From Hypsibius dujardini (lineage: Eukaryota > Tardigrada > Eutardigrada > Parachela > Hypsibiidae), in NCBI GenBank assembly GCA_001579985.1, contig LRSR01000297.1:1-29830 (forward strand): a stretch of 29,830 nucleotides of DNA, written 5' to 3'. This document shows, in pieces, positions 1-10,870 of the stretch (its first letter is position 1; each line of letters begins with the position of its first letter). The position numbers and the translations under genes were made by a program. The notes beneath the pieces are model-generated. The model had not been told where the DNA came from and ran no database searches. It saw only the letters and a list, made by a program, of their open reading frames with translations.

Positions 1-24
1 CAGACAGACAGACAGACAGACAGA
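1..24. repeat. (CAGA)n microsatellite at window start
   Basis: Six uninterrupted CAGA units open the window; the array may continue to the left. Confidence 0.95.
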
Positions 25-836
25 TTCAGACAACGTTCGGTGTGGAGGACAGCAGACAACATTCGAAAAACATTAAATCAACTAGTCAGTTTGGTGGTAC
101 AGCATCGTAACATCGATCTGTAGACAGGCAGACATGCAGTCTTCTGAAATTAGTCATTGTCTCAGTTGTTTTCAGCTGTCTTTTAGATTGATATGATGTT
201 TTGTCGTTGATGATATACGCCGAGGTTATTAGTATTAGTTAGCGGCTATGGTTGGCCTGAAAAAAAAACCAAAACAGATGCCCACGCGGTCCATCTGTGT
301 TTTTTTTGTCCGCGCGCCGTAGCACCACGATGCAGTTGCAGACACACGGACCCCCTTGATGAGATGACCTGCCGGCGGGGGTACAAAATACTGGTTACAC
401 ATTTGTAGTAATACTTTCCGGCCGGCCAGCGCACACTTGACCGACACCAGCGCTTGACATTGATGTTCAAAACGGACAACGATATCTCATAAGAGATACA
501 CATAGAGACACTGACACTGAGTTTAGTTCAACCGGACATGGTCATATGCCGCTCCGGCACCGCAATCGGCGCCGCGGAAAAATAAACTTGTTTCTGTTTC
601 ATTAGCCGATTTTGAAAATCCCCAGCTTCCGTCACCGGTTTTTCAAGCCACACAGACATACATAGATCTTTGTATAGCTGACTGGTGGACGGGCAACAGA
701 CAGTTGAGCCGATGGAACATGAGACAGATAGGCAGGCATTCAGGCAGGTTGATAGACAGATAGACAACAGACGGGCAGGCAGGCAGGCATGCAGATGGTC
801 AGACAGATAGTCAGACAACCAGATAGACAGACAAGC

Positions 837-838
837 CT

Positions 839-869
<31 letters not shown>

Positions 870-881
870 GGCTAGCCGGTA

Positions 882-954
<73 letters not shown>

Positions 955-956
955 AT
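837..956. repeat. Compound (CAGA)n-(CAGG)n microsatellite
   Basis: About seven AGAC units (841-870), a short break, then about fifteen CAGG units (894-953). The same two units recur in later ASPP introns. Confidence 0.95.
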
Positions 957-1566
957 AGTCATACTGACCAACATACATTATCGGCATAGAAAGTGGAAAA
1001 GCAAATAACGACGTCATCAAAGCAACTGTAAAGATCACATTTTCCGTCCGTGCTCCTTCTATTACCAGTCACTACTCATATACTTCACAGTCAAGTCGTA
1101 AAAAGAGTAAATGCGGCCATTTTTATCACCGGTTATAATGGACAAGTCTGTGACATAAAAAGTAGGTTATGACTCTTTTGCGGGCGGCGGCGGCAGTGGC
1201 GGCATGAAATATTCTTTTCGCTCTTTTTCGTTTACCTCGCAAGCAAAGAGCAACTCGTGAAAACGACGAGCGAGGGTCGCTGTTTCATCTTAGTGAAGCC
1301 AGGCAAAAGTTCGTGGTCAAAAGCCAGCTCTCTAAGCTTTTCTGGGTTTTTTTCGTTGAATGAGGTTTGCCTTTTTTCCCCTCGTTTCTATTCTTATTTT
1401 AATTTCATGTAAACATTTCACATTAAAATTTATCTTTTCCTCGGCGGAGTAAGTGAATTATCTCTTTATTTATTTTGTATTTTACATTATCTTTTGTCAG
1501 GTTGACCGGCTAATTATCTTTTGATTTTTACGTTGTTTTATGGGTCTTTTATGTGTCTTTTTTTAG

Positions 1567-1846
1567 GTTGAGAGTACGAGTAATAACGGACTGGACCACC
1601 TAACGGTGGAGGAGCTGACGGCCATCTCATCCCGACAAAGCCACCATCTGAGGATGCAGCGGCAGAATGTGCTGTCCAAGGAGGAGCGGCTGAAGAATCT
1701 CATCGCGCAGTACCACCGGCACGAGCAGAAGCTGGACAACCTCAAGCATATCCGGGCGACGCTGCAGGCGCAGGAGTCGCGCTTGAGGGATCTCAAGCAG
1801 CTGAAGCAGCAGGTGGATCAGCAGGCGACCGTCAACAATCAACTCG
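1567..1846 (+). CDS. ASPP exon: N-terminal coiled coil
   Basis: The acceptor TTTTTTTAG precedes GTT GAG AGT; the donor G|GTTAGT leaves phase 1. The frame encodes [13 protein letters not shown] followed by a long charged helix ([32 protein letters not shown]) that aligns with the ASPP1/2 region containing LRxLKQQ and NQEAKLKKVRALK. Opening in phase 0 with no start codon shows that upstream exons exist. Confidence 0.88.
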
Positions 1847-1962
1847 GTTAGTTGGGCGGAACGGATTTACGCTTTTACGACTTTCGCCTGCGCTCTTGTT
1901 GTGTCTGTCTTTTGTTTCTGTCAGTCACAGTATTAGTCTCCTCGACTGCTAGTTCTTCTTTT

Positions 1963-1997
<35 letters not shown>

Positions 1998-4058
1998 GCC
2001 TGTCTGTCTCTTTTTCTGTTTTTCTGACTGCCTGCATGTTTTTCTGACTGTCTGTCTGTCTCATTGTCTGTCTTTGTGTCTGCCGGTCTGTTTGTCTTCG
2101 TCTGTCTCTATCTGTCTGTCTGTCTGCTTGTCTGTATTTGCCTGTCTATATTGCCTGTTTGTCTTCTTAATATCTTTTTTACCTGGGTTTGGTATGTCGT
2201 AGCTACTTGACTGTCTGCGGGATATCTTAGCTGTTTTTGGACATACATGGTTTTGGCTGTCTTGTCAGCTCGTTGTTCATCTGTTTGATCGGCCATTTTT
2301 TTTCGACGGTCTGTCTTGATTGTTTGAATGTTCCGCGGTTAGTATCTGTTTGAGACGTCGTATTGCCTTATGTGCTTCCATTTTATTCTGGACTTTGAGT
2401 TTACAGATTTACTCAATTGCCTCTGTTTCTGGCACTCTTGTTTGTCTGCCTGTCTGTATTTCGATATATCTGTCTCTCTGTCTGTCTGTCTTACTTTTTT
2501 GCCTCTCTGCCGGTCTGTTTGTTTGTCTCTGCCTGTTTGCTTGTCTGCATGCCTGTGTTCCTGTCTGTTTTTGTTTGGTCCCTTCCTTGGCTGATTACTT
2601 TAACCGTTTCTTGTTTATTATTGCTCTAGGTGACGAACTGGAGAAGAGTAAGTCGGTTTTTGCCAACCGCGAAAAGGAACTGGCCGAAGCTGTGGCCAAG
2701 GTAGACATCCTCACTGCTCAACTTGACCGCGGACGAACTACCCCACGTCCTCCCCCTTCCACATCCACATCCACCGCCACCTCGTCCAATGCAGCCTCCG
2801 AGAATGCCCAGTCGTCTTTCATGGCGGCCGAAATCGACCGGCTAAAGCAGGAGCAACGCTACCGCAGTCACATTGTTCAGCAGCAGAAGCGGAAGATCGA
2901 CGACAAGGACGCCTCGCTGCTGCAGAAAACGTTGGAACGCAACCAGCTGGATCTGCGAATCAATGAAATCTCCGATCGATTGAATAAGCGGAAGGTGCAG
3001 ATTTTGTCCGCGACGTCTGTCCCGGCGGCGAATGGCGGTGGAGCGCAGAAGAACGGGGCTCGACCGCCGCTGGCGGCCTCTGCTGGTGGAAGGGATCCCG
3101 CCAAGGTCGCCACGGTGGAGCCGTACAGTCAGCGTCTCAACAACACCGAAAACTATGACATGAACACAAAAAAATTCAACGGGTATGATCCTGGTGTTTT
3201 TTTCAATATTACGTTTGGTTTCAGTAATCATAACCTAAATTCAAGACTGTATTGACGCTTATTTTATTTCTAACGAAACGTACGATTTGTCACTAAATTG
3301 ATTGATTGATTGATATGCTTGACGGTAAATCGTTGTTATGAATAAAGAAATATATTTAGTGATAGGTTAGTGTTTATTCTGTATTTCATTGTTGTTGTCA
3401 TTTGTTCTAGTTATGACACGCCGCCTGAGCCCGGGAAAGACGCCACTCCCAGGAGCAATTTGTCTGAATCAGCGCCGTCTGCGCCGGCTGAGATGTCTGC
3501 CCAGCCTACTCCCCATACCAAGGAGAAAGCGCAACAGCGGATCGAATTGATTCTCCGAGAGACGTCCAACCTGCCGAACCTAGTCACAGACACACTCATG
3601 CGAGACGGAAACAATGCCGACTACTTGCGATCCAGTGGGACTCCTGATACGTATTCCTCGTCGAGTGATGGTCCGTCGGTGGCGCTGCCGTCAGTGGTGT
3701 CTGAACCGACGCCCCCGAAAGCGTCGCATCACCATCGTAGTGGTGGTGGTGGAGCGACCTTGCCCGGGCATCAGACTCGGCCGAAGGAGACGGCGTCTTC
3801 GTCAGGATCACAGGTGCCGGTGCCGTCGGTGAAGAGTGGACGGAGGGTGAAGTTTGACCCGCAGGCACTGCTGTTGGACGCTTCCTTGGAGGGGGAGTTG
3901 GAACTGGTTGTTAAGACGGTGCAACAGGTATGTGAGGCAAGCAGACGGATATGGATAGATAGGAAGACCGACACGCAGGCAGAAAGACACTGTCTGACGG
4001 ACTAACGGATACGACCAGATGCAGACAGATAGACAGGCATTCAGACAGGCAAACAGAT

Positions 4059-4092
<34 letters not shown>

Positions 4093-4762
4093 ATAGACAG
4101 ATAGACAGATGGACGGACAGATAAAAACAGAAGCAGGCAGGCAGGCAGACAACTGATAGACACGGAGAAGGACAGAGTATTCGCAGGCAGGCATGCAGAC
4201 AGACATGTGGAAAGGCGAACCGATTGGGAGACAAGTTGCAGCCAGACAGATAAGTAAACAGGCAGACATTCGAATAGAATTACAGACAGATTGTCAGACA
4301 GACAGTCAATTTGATCAAATTTTGCACGTTATCAGGTTATGGACCCCTCTGCCTCAAACGACGAAGGCATCACCGCGCTTCACAACGCCATTTGTGCCGG
4401 TCATTTTGCGATTGTTAAGTTCCTGGTGGAGTACGGCTGTGATGTGAACGCGCAGGACACAGACGGCTGGTCCCCTCTCCACTGTGCCGCCTCCTGCAAT
4501 AACCTATCCATGTGTCGGTTCCTAATCGAGCACGGTGCTTGTGTGTACGCCACGACCCACAGCGATCATGAAAGCGCCTCGCAAAAGTGCGAGGAGGATG
4601 AGGCGGACTATGAGGGATGCTCGCAGTATCTGCTGGAAACGCTGCATCAGCTGGGCAGGGTCAATGACGGCATTGTCTATGCAGTCTACGATTATCAGGG
4701 TAAGACCAACACTTGTGTACTTGTGTAAACGTACGTCCTTGCAGGCAGGCAGGCAGACAGGC

Positions 4763-4806
<44 letters not shown>

Positions 4807-5080
4807 CGACAGAGAGACCTCCAGTGGTAGTTATGTGCTTTTAATTTTGAAACAACTCCCTTCTTTAGCACAAAATGCGGACGAGCTGAGCTTCCAATGT
4901 GGTGAAAAAATGAAGGTTCTGCGACTGAGCGACGACGACGAGACGGAGTGGTACTGGGCGGAACGACTGTCCGGTCTTGAATCCGCTGCCTCGGCGAAGA
5001 CTACTCCCGTCTGCGGCTATATTCCTCGTAATCTCCTAGCGTTGTACCCGCGCGTACGGCGCACCCAGCGTTCTAAGTAA
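1567..5080 (+). CDS. ASPP-family protein (PPP1R13-like), five 3' exons, partial gene
   Basis: Exons are 1567-1846, 2630-3182, 3411-3927, 4336-4699 and 4869-5080; introns are GT-AG and all phases agree, giving 641 codons and a TAA stop. Domain order is the ASPP order: a Glu/Gln/Lys-rich coiled coil (first two exons), a Pro/Ser/Thr-rich middle, an RVKF motif (3844-3855), ankyrin repeats and a C-terminal SH3 ending in ALYPRV. Known family role: ASPP proteins bind protein phosphatase 1 through RVxF and the ankyrin-SH3 unit, and act on p53-family proteins, junctional polarity (Par-3) and Hippo signalling. Motifs such as [11 protein letters not shown] and [14 protein letters not shown] are almost family-diagnostic. 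The middle is much shorter than in vertebrate ASPP1/2. The 5' exons lie outside the window. The coiled-coil exons argue for a long ASPP1/2-type protein rather than an iASPP-type short form. Confidence 0.93.
1964..2136. repeat. (TGTC)n microsatellite in ASPP intron 1847-2629
   Basis: An uninterrupted TGTC run (1964-2009) is followed by degenerate CTGTCTGT units to about 2136, with more in 2450-2575. The intron as a whole (783 nt) shows no other structure; the Cys/Leu/Ser-rich open frames across it are translations of the repeat. Confidence 0.9.
2630..3182 (+). CDS. ASPP exon: second coiled coil and linker
   Basis: The phase-1 join makes [10 protein letters not shown]. It continues as [20 protein letters not shown], the conserved ASPP helix, then a Pro/Ser/Thr linker, a second helix ([30 protein letters not shown]) and a Gly/Ala-rich stretch. 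The exon ends at G|GGTATG-type donor in phase 2 before YDTPPEP. The open frame reads on a further 73 nt into the intron, which is not coding in the joined transcript. Confidence 0.88.
3411..3927 (+). CDS. ASPP exon: Pro/Ser-rich middle and RVKF motif
   Basis: The acceptor TTCTAG joins in phase 2 (GGT TAT GAC). The first two thirds are Ser/Pro/Thr-rich and low complexity, with His and Gly runs near 3726-3760. The final part reads [23 protein letters not shown], matching the ASPP block that starts the structured C-terminal unit. RVKF at 3844-3855 fits the PP1-docking consensus. The donor is CAG|GTATGT, phase 0. Confidence 0.9.
4060..4092. repeat. (CAGG)n microsatellite in ASPP intron 3928-4335
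   Basis: About eight pure GCAG units sit inside a wider 3940-4310 stretch of degenerate CAGACAGA/CAGGCAGG sequence that fills nearly the whole 408-nt intron. Confidence 0.9.
4336..4699 (+). CDS. ASPP exon: ankyrin repeats
   Basis: The acceptor ATCAG is followed by [20 protein letters not shown]. Two canonical ankyrin units are visible ([40 protein letters not shown]), followed by the degenerate last repeat with the ASPP signature [16 protein letters not shown], and the start of the SH3 (VYAVYDYQ). In known ASPP structures this unit is the main contact for p53-family and PP1 partners. The donor G|GTAAGA leaves phase 1. Confidence 0.94.
4740..4805. repeat. (CAGG)/(CAGA)n microsatellite in ASPP intron 4700-4868
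   Basis: GCAG units followed by about twelve CAGA units make up more than a third of this 169-nt intron. Confidence 0.93.
4869..5080 (+). CDS. ASPP terminal exon: SH3 domain
   Basis: The phase-1 join gives [19 protein letters not shown], then [24 protein letters not shown] and a basic tail RRTQRSK before TAA (5078-5080). ALYDY-like, W-W and GYIPxN motifs are those of an SH3. There are about 13 extra residues between the tryptophan strand and GYIP compared with vertebrate ASPP, which would lengthen the distal loop. Confidence 0.93.
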
Positions 5081-7980
5081 CTGGGGGACATCTATGCTTG
5101 TATTGGTCGGGTTTGTCCCACTGTTGAACATCATCTCGCGTGCTTTTTGCCATTTTGATCTTCTTCCGCTTAGGCAGCTTTTGTTGTCCTTGTACGTACT
5201 ATTTTATTAGTAATAACTTTGCAAATGTGACTGTTGTTGACTGTGGCAGTGACAATAACCCTGACCGCGCTACATTATTCCTCGCAGGTTGGCTCTTTTG
5301 AATGCGAACGTAGTAAGAGTGCCCACTGCGGTGCTAGTGCTAGTGCTAGTGTAGTTGGGCCTTCAGGTTTCTTACTTGTGGTCCCGCGTAAAAGTTTCTA
5401 CTGTTAATCATGAACCTTCTCATGAGATTATTGATCAATAAGTTTTGAGGAAAAGATAGCTTTTCTTGCCGCATTACACAGGATCATGGCGATCAAGGGG
5501 AGAGGACTTAAGTTTTCTTACAGAAATTGAAAAATTTCCCTATATCCTTATGGCGCCAATATGGCTGTACTGTTTGACCACACATTCAGAAAAAGGAGTG
5601 AATTGTCTATTGGCCATAAATCAGCTTGTCAAATCTTGCCGCGATCAGCGAAATGTTTTAATCTGTTCAACTTTTTTGGAAAATTTTGAGCTCTGTGCTG
5701 TGACTCATGGGCTTTACCAACTTTTGCCAGTTAGATGTTTGGAAACTTCTTTGTTTGGAAACTTTGGAAAAGCCAGTTAGATGTCTGGAAACAAAACTTG
5801 AAAAGTATTTTAAACCAAATTGATTTACATTTTTTGAGTACTTATTTTTCCGGTCCTTGATTTCCGATTCTGATTGCCAGAAGGCAAAAGTTGATAAGGC
5901 GCTCAAGAGTGACAAATCATTTTCCAGATTTCGAATAAATTGAGTATTTTACGAAGATCTTGTTGATCTCGGTTACATCTTATACGGGCTGTTGTACGAC
6001 CTGGCCGCTAATTACGCGCGCGACACAACAGACAATGGAATACCTTTGGGCGTCCCATCCTTGGGGACAGGGGAGGGGATTTCGCCTTTTTTGGGTCGAC
6101 GCAGGACACACCAGGCAGAGGACACACGACGCAGCATCGTATTGTATCTCAGCTTCCATATGCAGCCCTTTCTTATTTCCACATCCTAAGGCAAGCATAA
6201 ACGCAGGAAGGAGCAGGGAGACTGGTGTGATGCATAAAACATTCGATGGAAACCCCGGGCAGGACAAGTGATGCACTACCTGGCAGCTCCGGGTTCGAAG
6301 ACGATCCGAGAACATGGTGAGCCCCACGCTGAGATCGAGATTCCCAGAAAAATTCCAGCTGCCGGAGAGATGCGATGGGATAGATGAGTAAAAGATAAGT
6401 GTCGGAAATCCTAGCGACCTCCGAGACAGATGAAAGGCCTGATCGAACTCGATCAGACGAAGGGAACGATGCAGAAAACATAACAAAGCTGCAACCGACT
6501 GCAAACTTGACTGTGAAGAATCACACTCCTGAGAAACCACACAACTGATTCAAGTTCAACTAAAATTTGCCTTAACCATCCGACCCGCCAGGAATGTCAA
6601 TGGCCAGCTCGCGGACGAAGCTATCGAGCGGACTAGTGATCAATCTTGACAAATTTGAATGGTCAGAAAGTATTTTGCTGGATATTATTGGTTAATAAAA
6701 GCCAATGGAAATTGTTAATAAAATGGAAGCCTGCTGAAACGGGTCAGAAGCTGAGAGATGTAAAGACCTGCATTGCTATCCCCCCTCCATGATCGATGAT
6801 CTTTTACCTTTTCCGCCGCCTATCCGCGCAATTTATGGAAATCCCTCAATAGACAATTCACTCCTCTCTCTGCCTATGTGATCACCTGGTGCAATATACA
6901 CGTGATACCATAGGCGTAGAAAGCCCTTTCAATTTCGATCCGAAAGTGTTGTCCTCTCTCCTTAATGGTAGGGGAACTGTTCCCAATTCACCCGAACGTG
7001 AGTGCCCGCCCATTCGATGGCTAGCTGTCCGGTTGCCGCACGAGATTCCTCAGCACTCATCCATCTATAAGTAGCGAAGGCTCGTTATTGAAGTCGACCT
7101 CGGTTGCTATCAGTGGCGAACCTTCTCTTATTCAAACAACACAGGGTCACGAGAGATTTGATACCGACATGTACGAGAAGTCAGACCTATTCCAGACCAC
7201 TCTGTTCTCCAGACCTATTTTTGCCACTTGCACTTCCCGTGCACTCCACTTCCATGTTGCAAATAACATTTTGGGACATGAACCTATCTCAAATCCCATT
7301 TAAAATCAATTGGCATCAACTATTTTTCCGGCGCCAGGGGGCAGGGCTATGCGTGCCTTTTTGAGGTATACGTAGCACTCCTTAACTGAAGCATAGCTCG
7401 GCTTCCTGACTTCAAGAACACATTTATAAACTGATATTTTCAGGTTTCAAATTGATTTTTTGATGAGATTGTGCTCAGGAAAGTTCTTTTAATAAATAGG
7501 TGGAGTCAAACTGTGCGGGGGGCTTATGCTACAAGTCCCCCTCTTTTTCCCCTTCCCGTGTCTCATCCCCTGTTGCTTTTACGAATGCTGACTAAGATCC
7601 CTTTATTCCATGGAAATGAAGATTAAAGTGGGCGCTTTGGTTTATCACTCAGCATTCCCTCGGGCATTGTCCCATGTTTAAGGTTTGAACCTTTTCGTAA
7701 TGAGGAAACAAAAAGGATTCTAAAAAATTAATCCACGTTTTATCGCGTTTGAGGACACCCTACGGATAACTCTCAGACTAGATTCCAGGCTGGGCACTGT
7801 AAGCGGGAGATTAGTTCCGTGTGCAGACGGCGTGGTTTGGTTTGAGACTTGTCTTCCTTCGCCTGGCGTTGAAAAAGTTATTCTGCTGTTTCTGTTCTCT
7901 TGAACATTCATGAATATCATTTCATTTTGCGTAAACTGCAATCAATTAGTCTGTTATTGAATCATGTAAGTACTAGTATT
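5081..7980. other. Intergenic stretch, no gene recognised
   Basis: The first part should be ASPP 3' UTR; a poly(A) signal candidate AATAAA lies at 5934-5939, though its distance (about 850 nt) makes it uncertain. A GTGCTA triplet array sits at 5331-5351, and a 21-base near-identical direct repeat (GCCAGTTAGATG...) occurs at 5726-5746 and 5772-5792. A 561-nt minus-strand open frame (5980-6540) has Cys/Ser/Leu-rich content with no recognisable domain and was not called. Confidence 0.5.
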
Positions 7981-8346
7981 ATGAGACAACAGAGGATTTG
8001 TGTTCCCGTTTTGTTGTTGTTGCTGTGTGGAAGCTGGCTGGATCCAACGGCTTACAACGAATCGCCTTTACCTGCTCGGTACGTGAAGTTCCCACTTCCA
8101 ATTTTAATCTTTAGATTGCTGATAAGTGATTTTCAGCAGATGTTTCGGATTCAATGCTTGTAAAAAAAGTGCTGTTTTTTTTGCAGATCACTCTGCAAGC
8201 CTACAACGGAAATACGGAAATGGGATCTCATATCTCTTCCGTTTAACTTCCAAACTTCGTTACCTTACCGCTTTAGATGGAATCTCGCTCTGATATTTTG
8301 GCACTGTTGGTTTAGCTTTTTTGCTTTCAATTTGAATGTGACCTGA
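7981..8346 (+). CDS. Candidate small secreted protein, two exons
   Basis: ATG at 7981 opens a frame with a basic n-region (MRQQR), a Leu-rich core (VPVLLLLLCG) and a polar stretch, the shape of a signal peptide. A strong donor G|GTACGTG ends the exon at 8078. An acceptor TTTTTTTTGCAG at 8175-8186 joins in phase 2 to 8187-8346, which opens with SLCKPTTEIRKW and stops at TGA 8344-8346, giving about 86 codons. The second exon becomes aromatic and low in charge, so the true 3' end may differ. No family is recognised; the call rests on signal-peptide shape and matching splice phase only. Confidence 0.25.
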
Positions 8347-10780
8347 GCGAATTCCCGTAAATTAATTGATCACTCCCATTGGTTTATAAAAGACAGGCCT
8401 ATAGGACAACGCAATTTTCGATTAGCCGAATTGCTGAAAAAAAGGGTGAAACCAGGGTGGAAACCAGCTTGGCGTAGGGCCGACCCATGCTGAATTCGCA
8501 TAGAGACTCAGGCTGCTTCTAGCCTGCCTTCCAGTCAGGTCAATCAGTGTCAATAGGCGAGAAAGCACTGAACATTTGAGTGTCTTCACTCAGCCATTTT
8601 GAGTGGATTCCAGCCTGTTTTTAAAGTAGTCAAAACAGGCTGTATCTAGACAGGAACTAGTCAAGAGTTATCCGTAGGGCAGTGGTCAGCAATGAAAAAA
8701 CTGAAGAAGGGTAGTAGTAGTTCATTGTAGTGGGCCAGCAATATGATTTATAATTGGGTGGCCGGAAACAGGACAAATTACTCGTACGCACATGCTATCG
8801 CTTCTTGATTAACTAAGCTATTTGCTCTACACATTGTGCAAGCAATAGGAGGGATAGGTCAAACACAGGGTGTCCGTTAATCAGCTTCGCGTGATGACAT
8901 GTCGCTGTAAACGTGGCAATGAGCTGGCGGACTGGCTCTCCACGGCCCATATATATATATCACTAATGGGTGTCGTCGAAGACCCTAACTGCTGCATAAC
9001 CAAAGTTTCCTACGGCTAGTCTACCGCCAAGCGGCTCTAGCCACGGGTCTAGCAGGAATACACCCATCTGCGCCATCCAATTCGTCTGGGAGTGTAGTGT
9101 ACCTGAGACATGCCATGTTTAGAAACCAATATAATATATATATATAATATGCATTATTCATGAGGACGTCAAATTGTGCGCGGCATGATCTTAACGTGGA
9201 TTAATCCGGAATATTATCCATAACTGCTTATACAATGCACGTGGCGGACATACCGGGATGGAGAACTTAATATCGAACGGAATTCTTACTACCATGCTTC
9301 CTGTGAAGATTCATTTGTGTGAAATGGTACGTTTTTTCATCTTGCTGAGAGTTCTTCTCGACTCTGGTAGACTCACATGCGTGCGTGGTGCCATTACTTA
9401 GGTATAGAATACGTGTCGTATTCGGAATGTTTAGTCGAAGTGAAATATAACTGTAAAATACGGCGCGAAGAGATAAGGTCCGCCTTCGTGTGCCCGAAGG
9501 CCAGCTCCCCCCCCCAACGTGTACAGTAACTTCAATGTGTTAGCTTTTCGTAGCTCCACCTCCGAATGCCGAATGCTTCACGTATACGTACGTAGGCAGG
9601 CCTTTTCTGTTATTGTACGGTACTTTACAGAACATATTTCCTGTACGTCAACAGATGTTTGCATGTTGCTAGCTTGATTGGTGATTCCCCCGAAAAGACT
9701 TACTCACACTTTGGGTGATTTTCAGAAGACGGATTTCAGCAGTGTTTTCGTAATTTTGAAACTTCGTAAAGCAAAAGTTCTCGGAGATTCGCCGATGAAA
9801 TACTTTTTTTAAAAATCATTTCGAATTAATTTAGAAGTAATTTAGATTAATTTAGTGTGAAGTTTGCTTGTTTCATCATTGGCGGAACCAATAAGCGAGC
9901 TCTATGGACCAAAACACACAAACATGTAAAAGTTTAGCCTGGCCTAGCCAAAGGCTTTTTTTTCCTTTTTTTCCAACTGCAATAAAAAGCAGGTCGCGGT
10001 ATCCTTGATCGAACACCTTGTAAAATTACTGAAACAGCAGTTCCGAAGCATAACTCGTGGAATTTCCGAAAACTATCCGAATTTATCTTCTTAAGGCCAC
10101 TCCGAGGATGGCTTATTGTCCACCTGGTAGGAATATCCTCGAATTCGATAAAAAATGAATAAAAACTAAAAACTAATAAAAAACCAAGCCATTGCCTTGT
10201 TTTTTTAGAATGCTTAGTATGTTTCTTCATAAAAAAAGTCAACCCCTAAATATTGGACATTACCCGAACGAGTGCTGAGGGAAAAGCCAAAACGCCCACT
10301 TTTATCTGCACTCTCATGTTATAGCCACACCATGTATTTGATCAATGTCCAAATTGTGGGGTTTTTTACCCTAAACGATCGAGGAACAATTGGATGAATT
10401 AGCGATGAAAGGTGTAACTGAACCATCTGCTTCACTATGAATGACCACTGACCAGTTGGTTCAGTTGAAGTGAGAATTGCCCTAGCCGTATGAGGGGTGT
10501 GGTCAACGCCAACTGACCAACTGGCCAACTGAGACAACTGGTTTGAGGAAGAGAGGCATAGCTCCCTCCCTGATTTATAAACATATTTCCCTTACGGGGA
10601 AATATTAACCGATAAAGATGGAGGAGGGGAACGGTAGAGGGACTTATAGCTTCAGCCCCCGCGGATAGAGGTAAATTTGGAGGGGATAGCAAACCAGCTG
10701 GGGAGGGGGCAGGCAGATGTCGCGCTTTATCATTTACAAAGTTTCCGTTGGCGAAAAAGTTATTTTGGTCACTAGCGCCA
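8347..10780. other. Intergenic stretch, no gene recognised
   Basis: Contains a perfect hairpin (8611-8642), short AT dinucleotide runs near 8949-8960 and 9128-9150, and AT-rich sequence. The minus-strand frame 9934-10242 has no recognisable domain. Confidence 0.5.
8611..8642. repeat. Perfect 11-bp inverted repeat (hairpin)
   Basis: CAGCCTGTTTT at 8611-8621 is exactly complementary to AAAACAGGCTG at 8632-8642, with a 10-nt loop. Function unknown. Confidence 0.8.
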
Positions 10781-10784
10781 CGGC

Positions 10785-10870
10785 CTGTTTGGCTCAACGG
10801 TCAATCCGCCTGGCCGCCTCTGAACACGCTGCGTCCTACCACGTGGGGATTTCGATCCAAAATTCTAATC
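10785..10870 (+). mobile_element. tRNA-like region, possible SINE head
   Basis: TGGCTCAACGG (10790-10800) fits the polymerase III A box, and TTTCGATCC (10850-10858) fits the core of a B box / T loop. The spacing of about 50 nt is in the range for tRNA-derived elements. The acceptor and T stems do not pair well, so it is not a functional tRNA gene. The body and tail of a SINE could extend towards 11060, but no target-site duplication was found. Confidence 0.3.

Larger units (their letters stand above)
1..1566. other. Non-coding 5' flank, probably an upstream ASPP intron
   Basis: No convincing exon was found here on either strand. The stretch holds CAGA and CAGG tetranucleotide arrays, AT-rich sequence and, at its right end, a polypyrimidine tract and TTTTTTTAG acceptor leading into the first visible ASPP exon. 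ASPP proteins of the long type carry an N-terminal ubiquitin-like (RA) domain; its exons are not visible and would lie upstream of the window. Apparent minus-strand open frames between 235 and 1038 follow the repeats and read as low-complexity Cys/Leu/Pro protein, so they were not called. Confidence 0.6.

Noticed and set aside
811-1038. Minus-strand frame with Leu-Pro-Ala-Cys repeats
   Set aside because: It is the translation of the CAGG tetranucleotide array; the same type of frame appears wherever the array occurs.
3808-4269. Minus-strand 153-residue Cys/Leu/Pro-rich frame
   Set aside because: It spans the intronic CAGG repeat and the antisense of an ASPP exon; no domain and no independent support.
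6280-6300. GGGTTCGAAGAC as a pol III B box
   Set aside because: No A box at suitable distance and no cloverleaf pairing.
5980-6540. Minus-strand 186-residue open frame
   Set aside because: Unusually long for non-coding DNA, but the product is Cys/Ser/Leu-rich with no recognised domain, signal or splice partner. Not strong enough to call.
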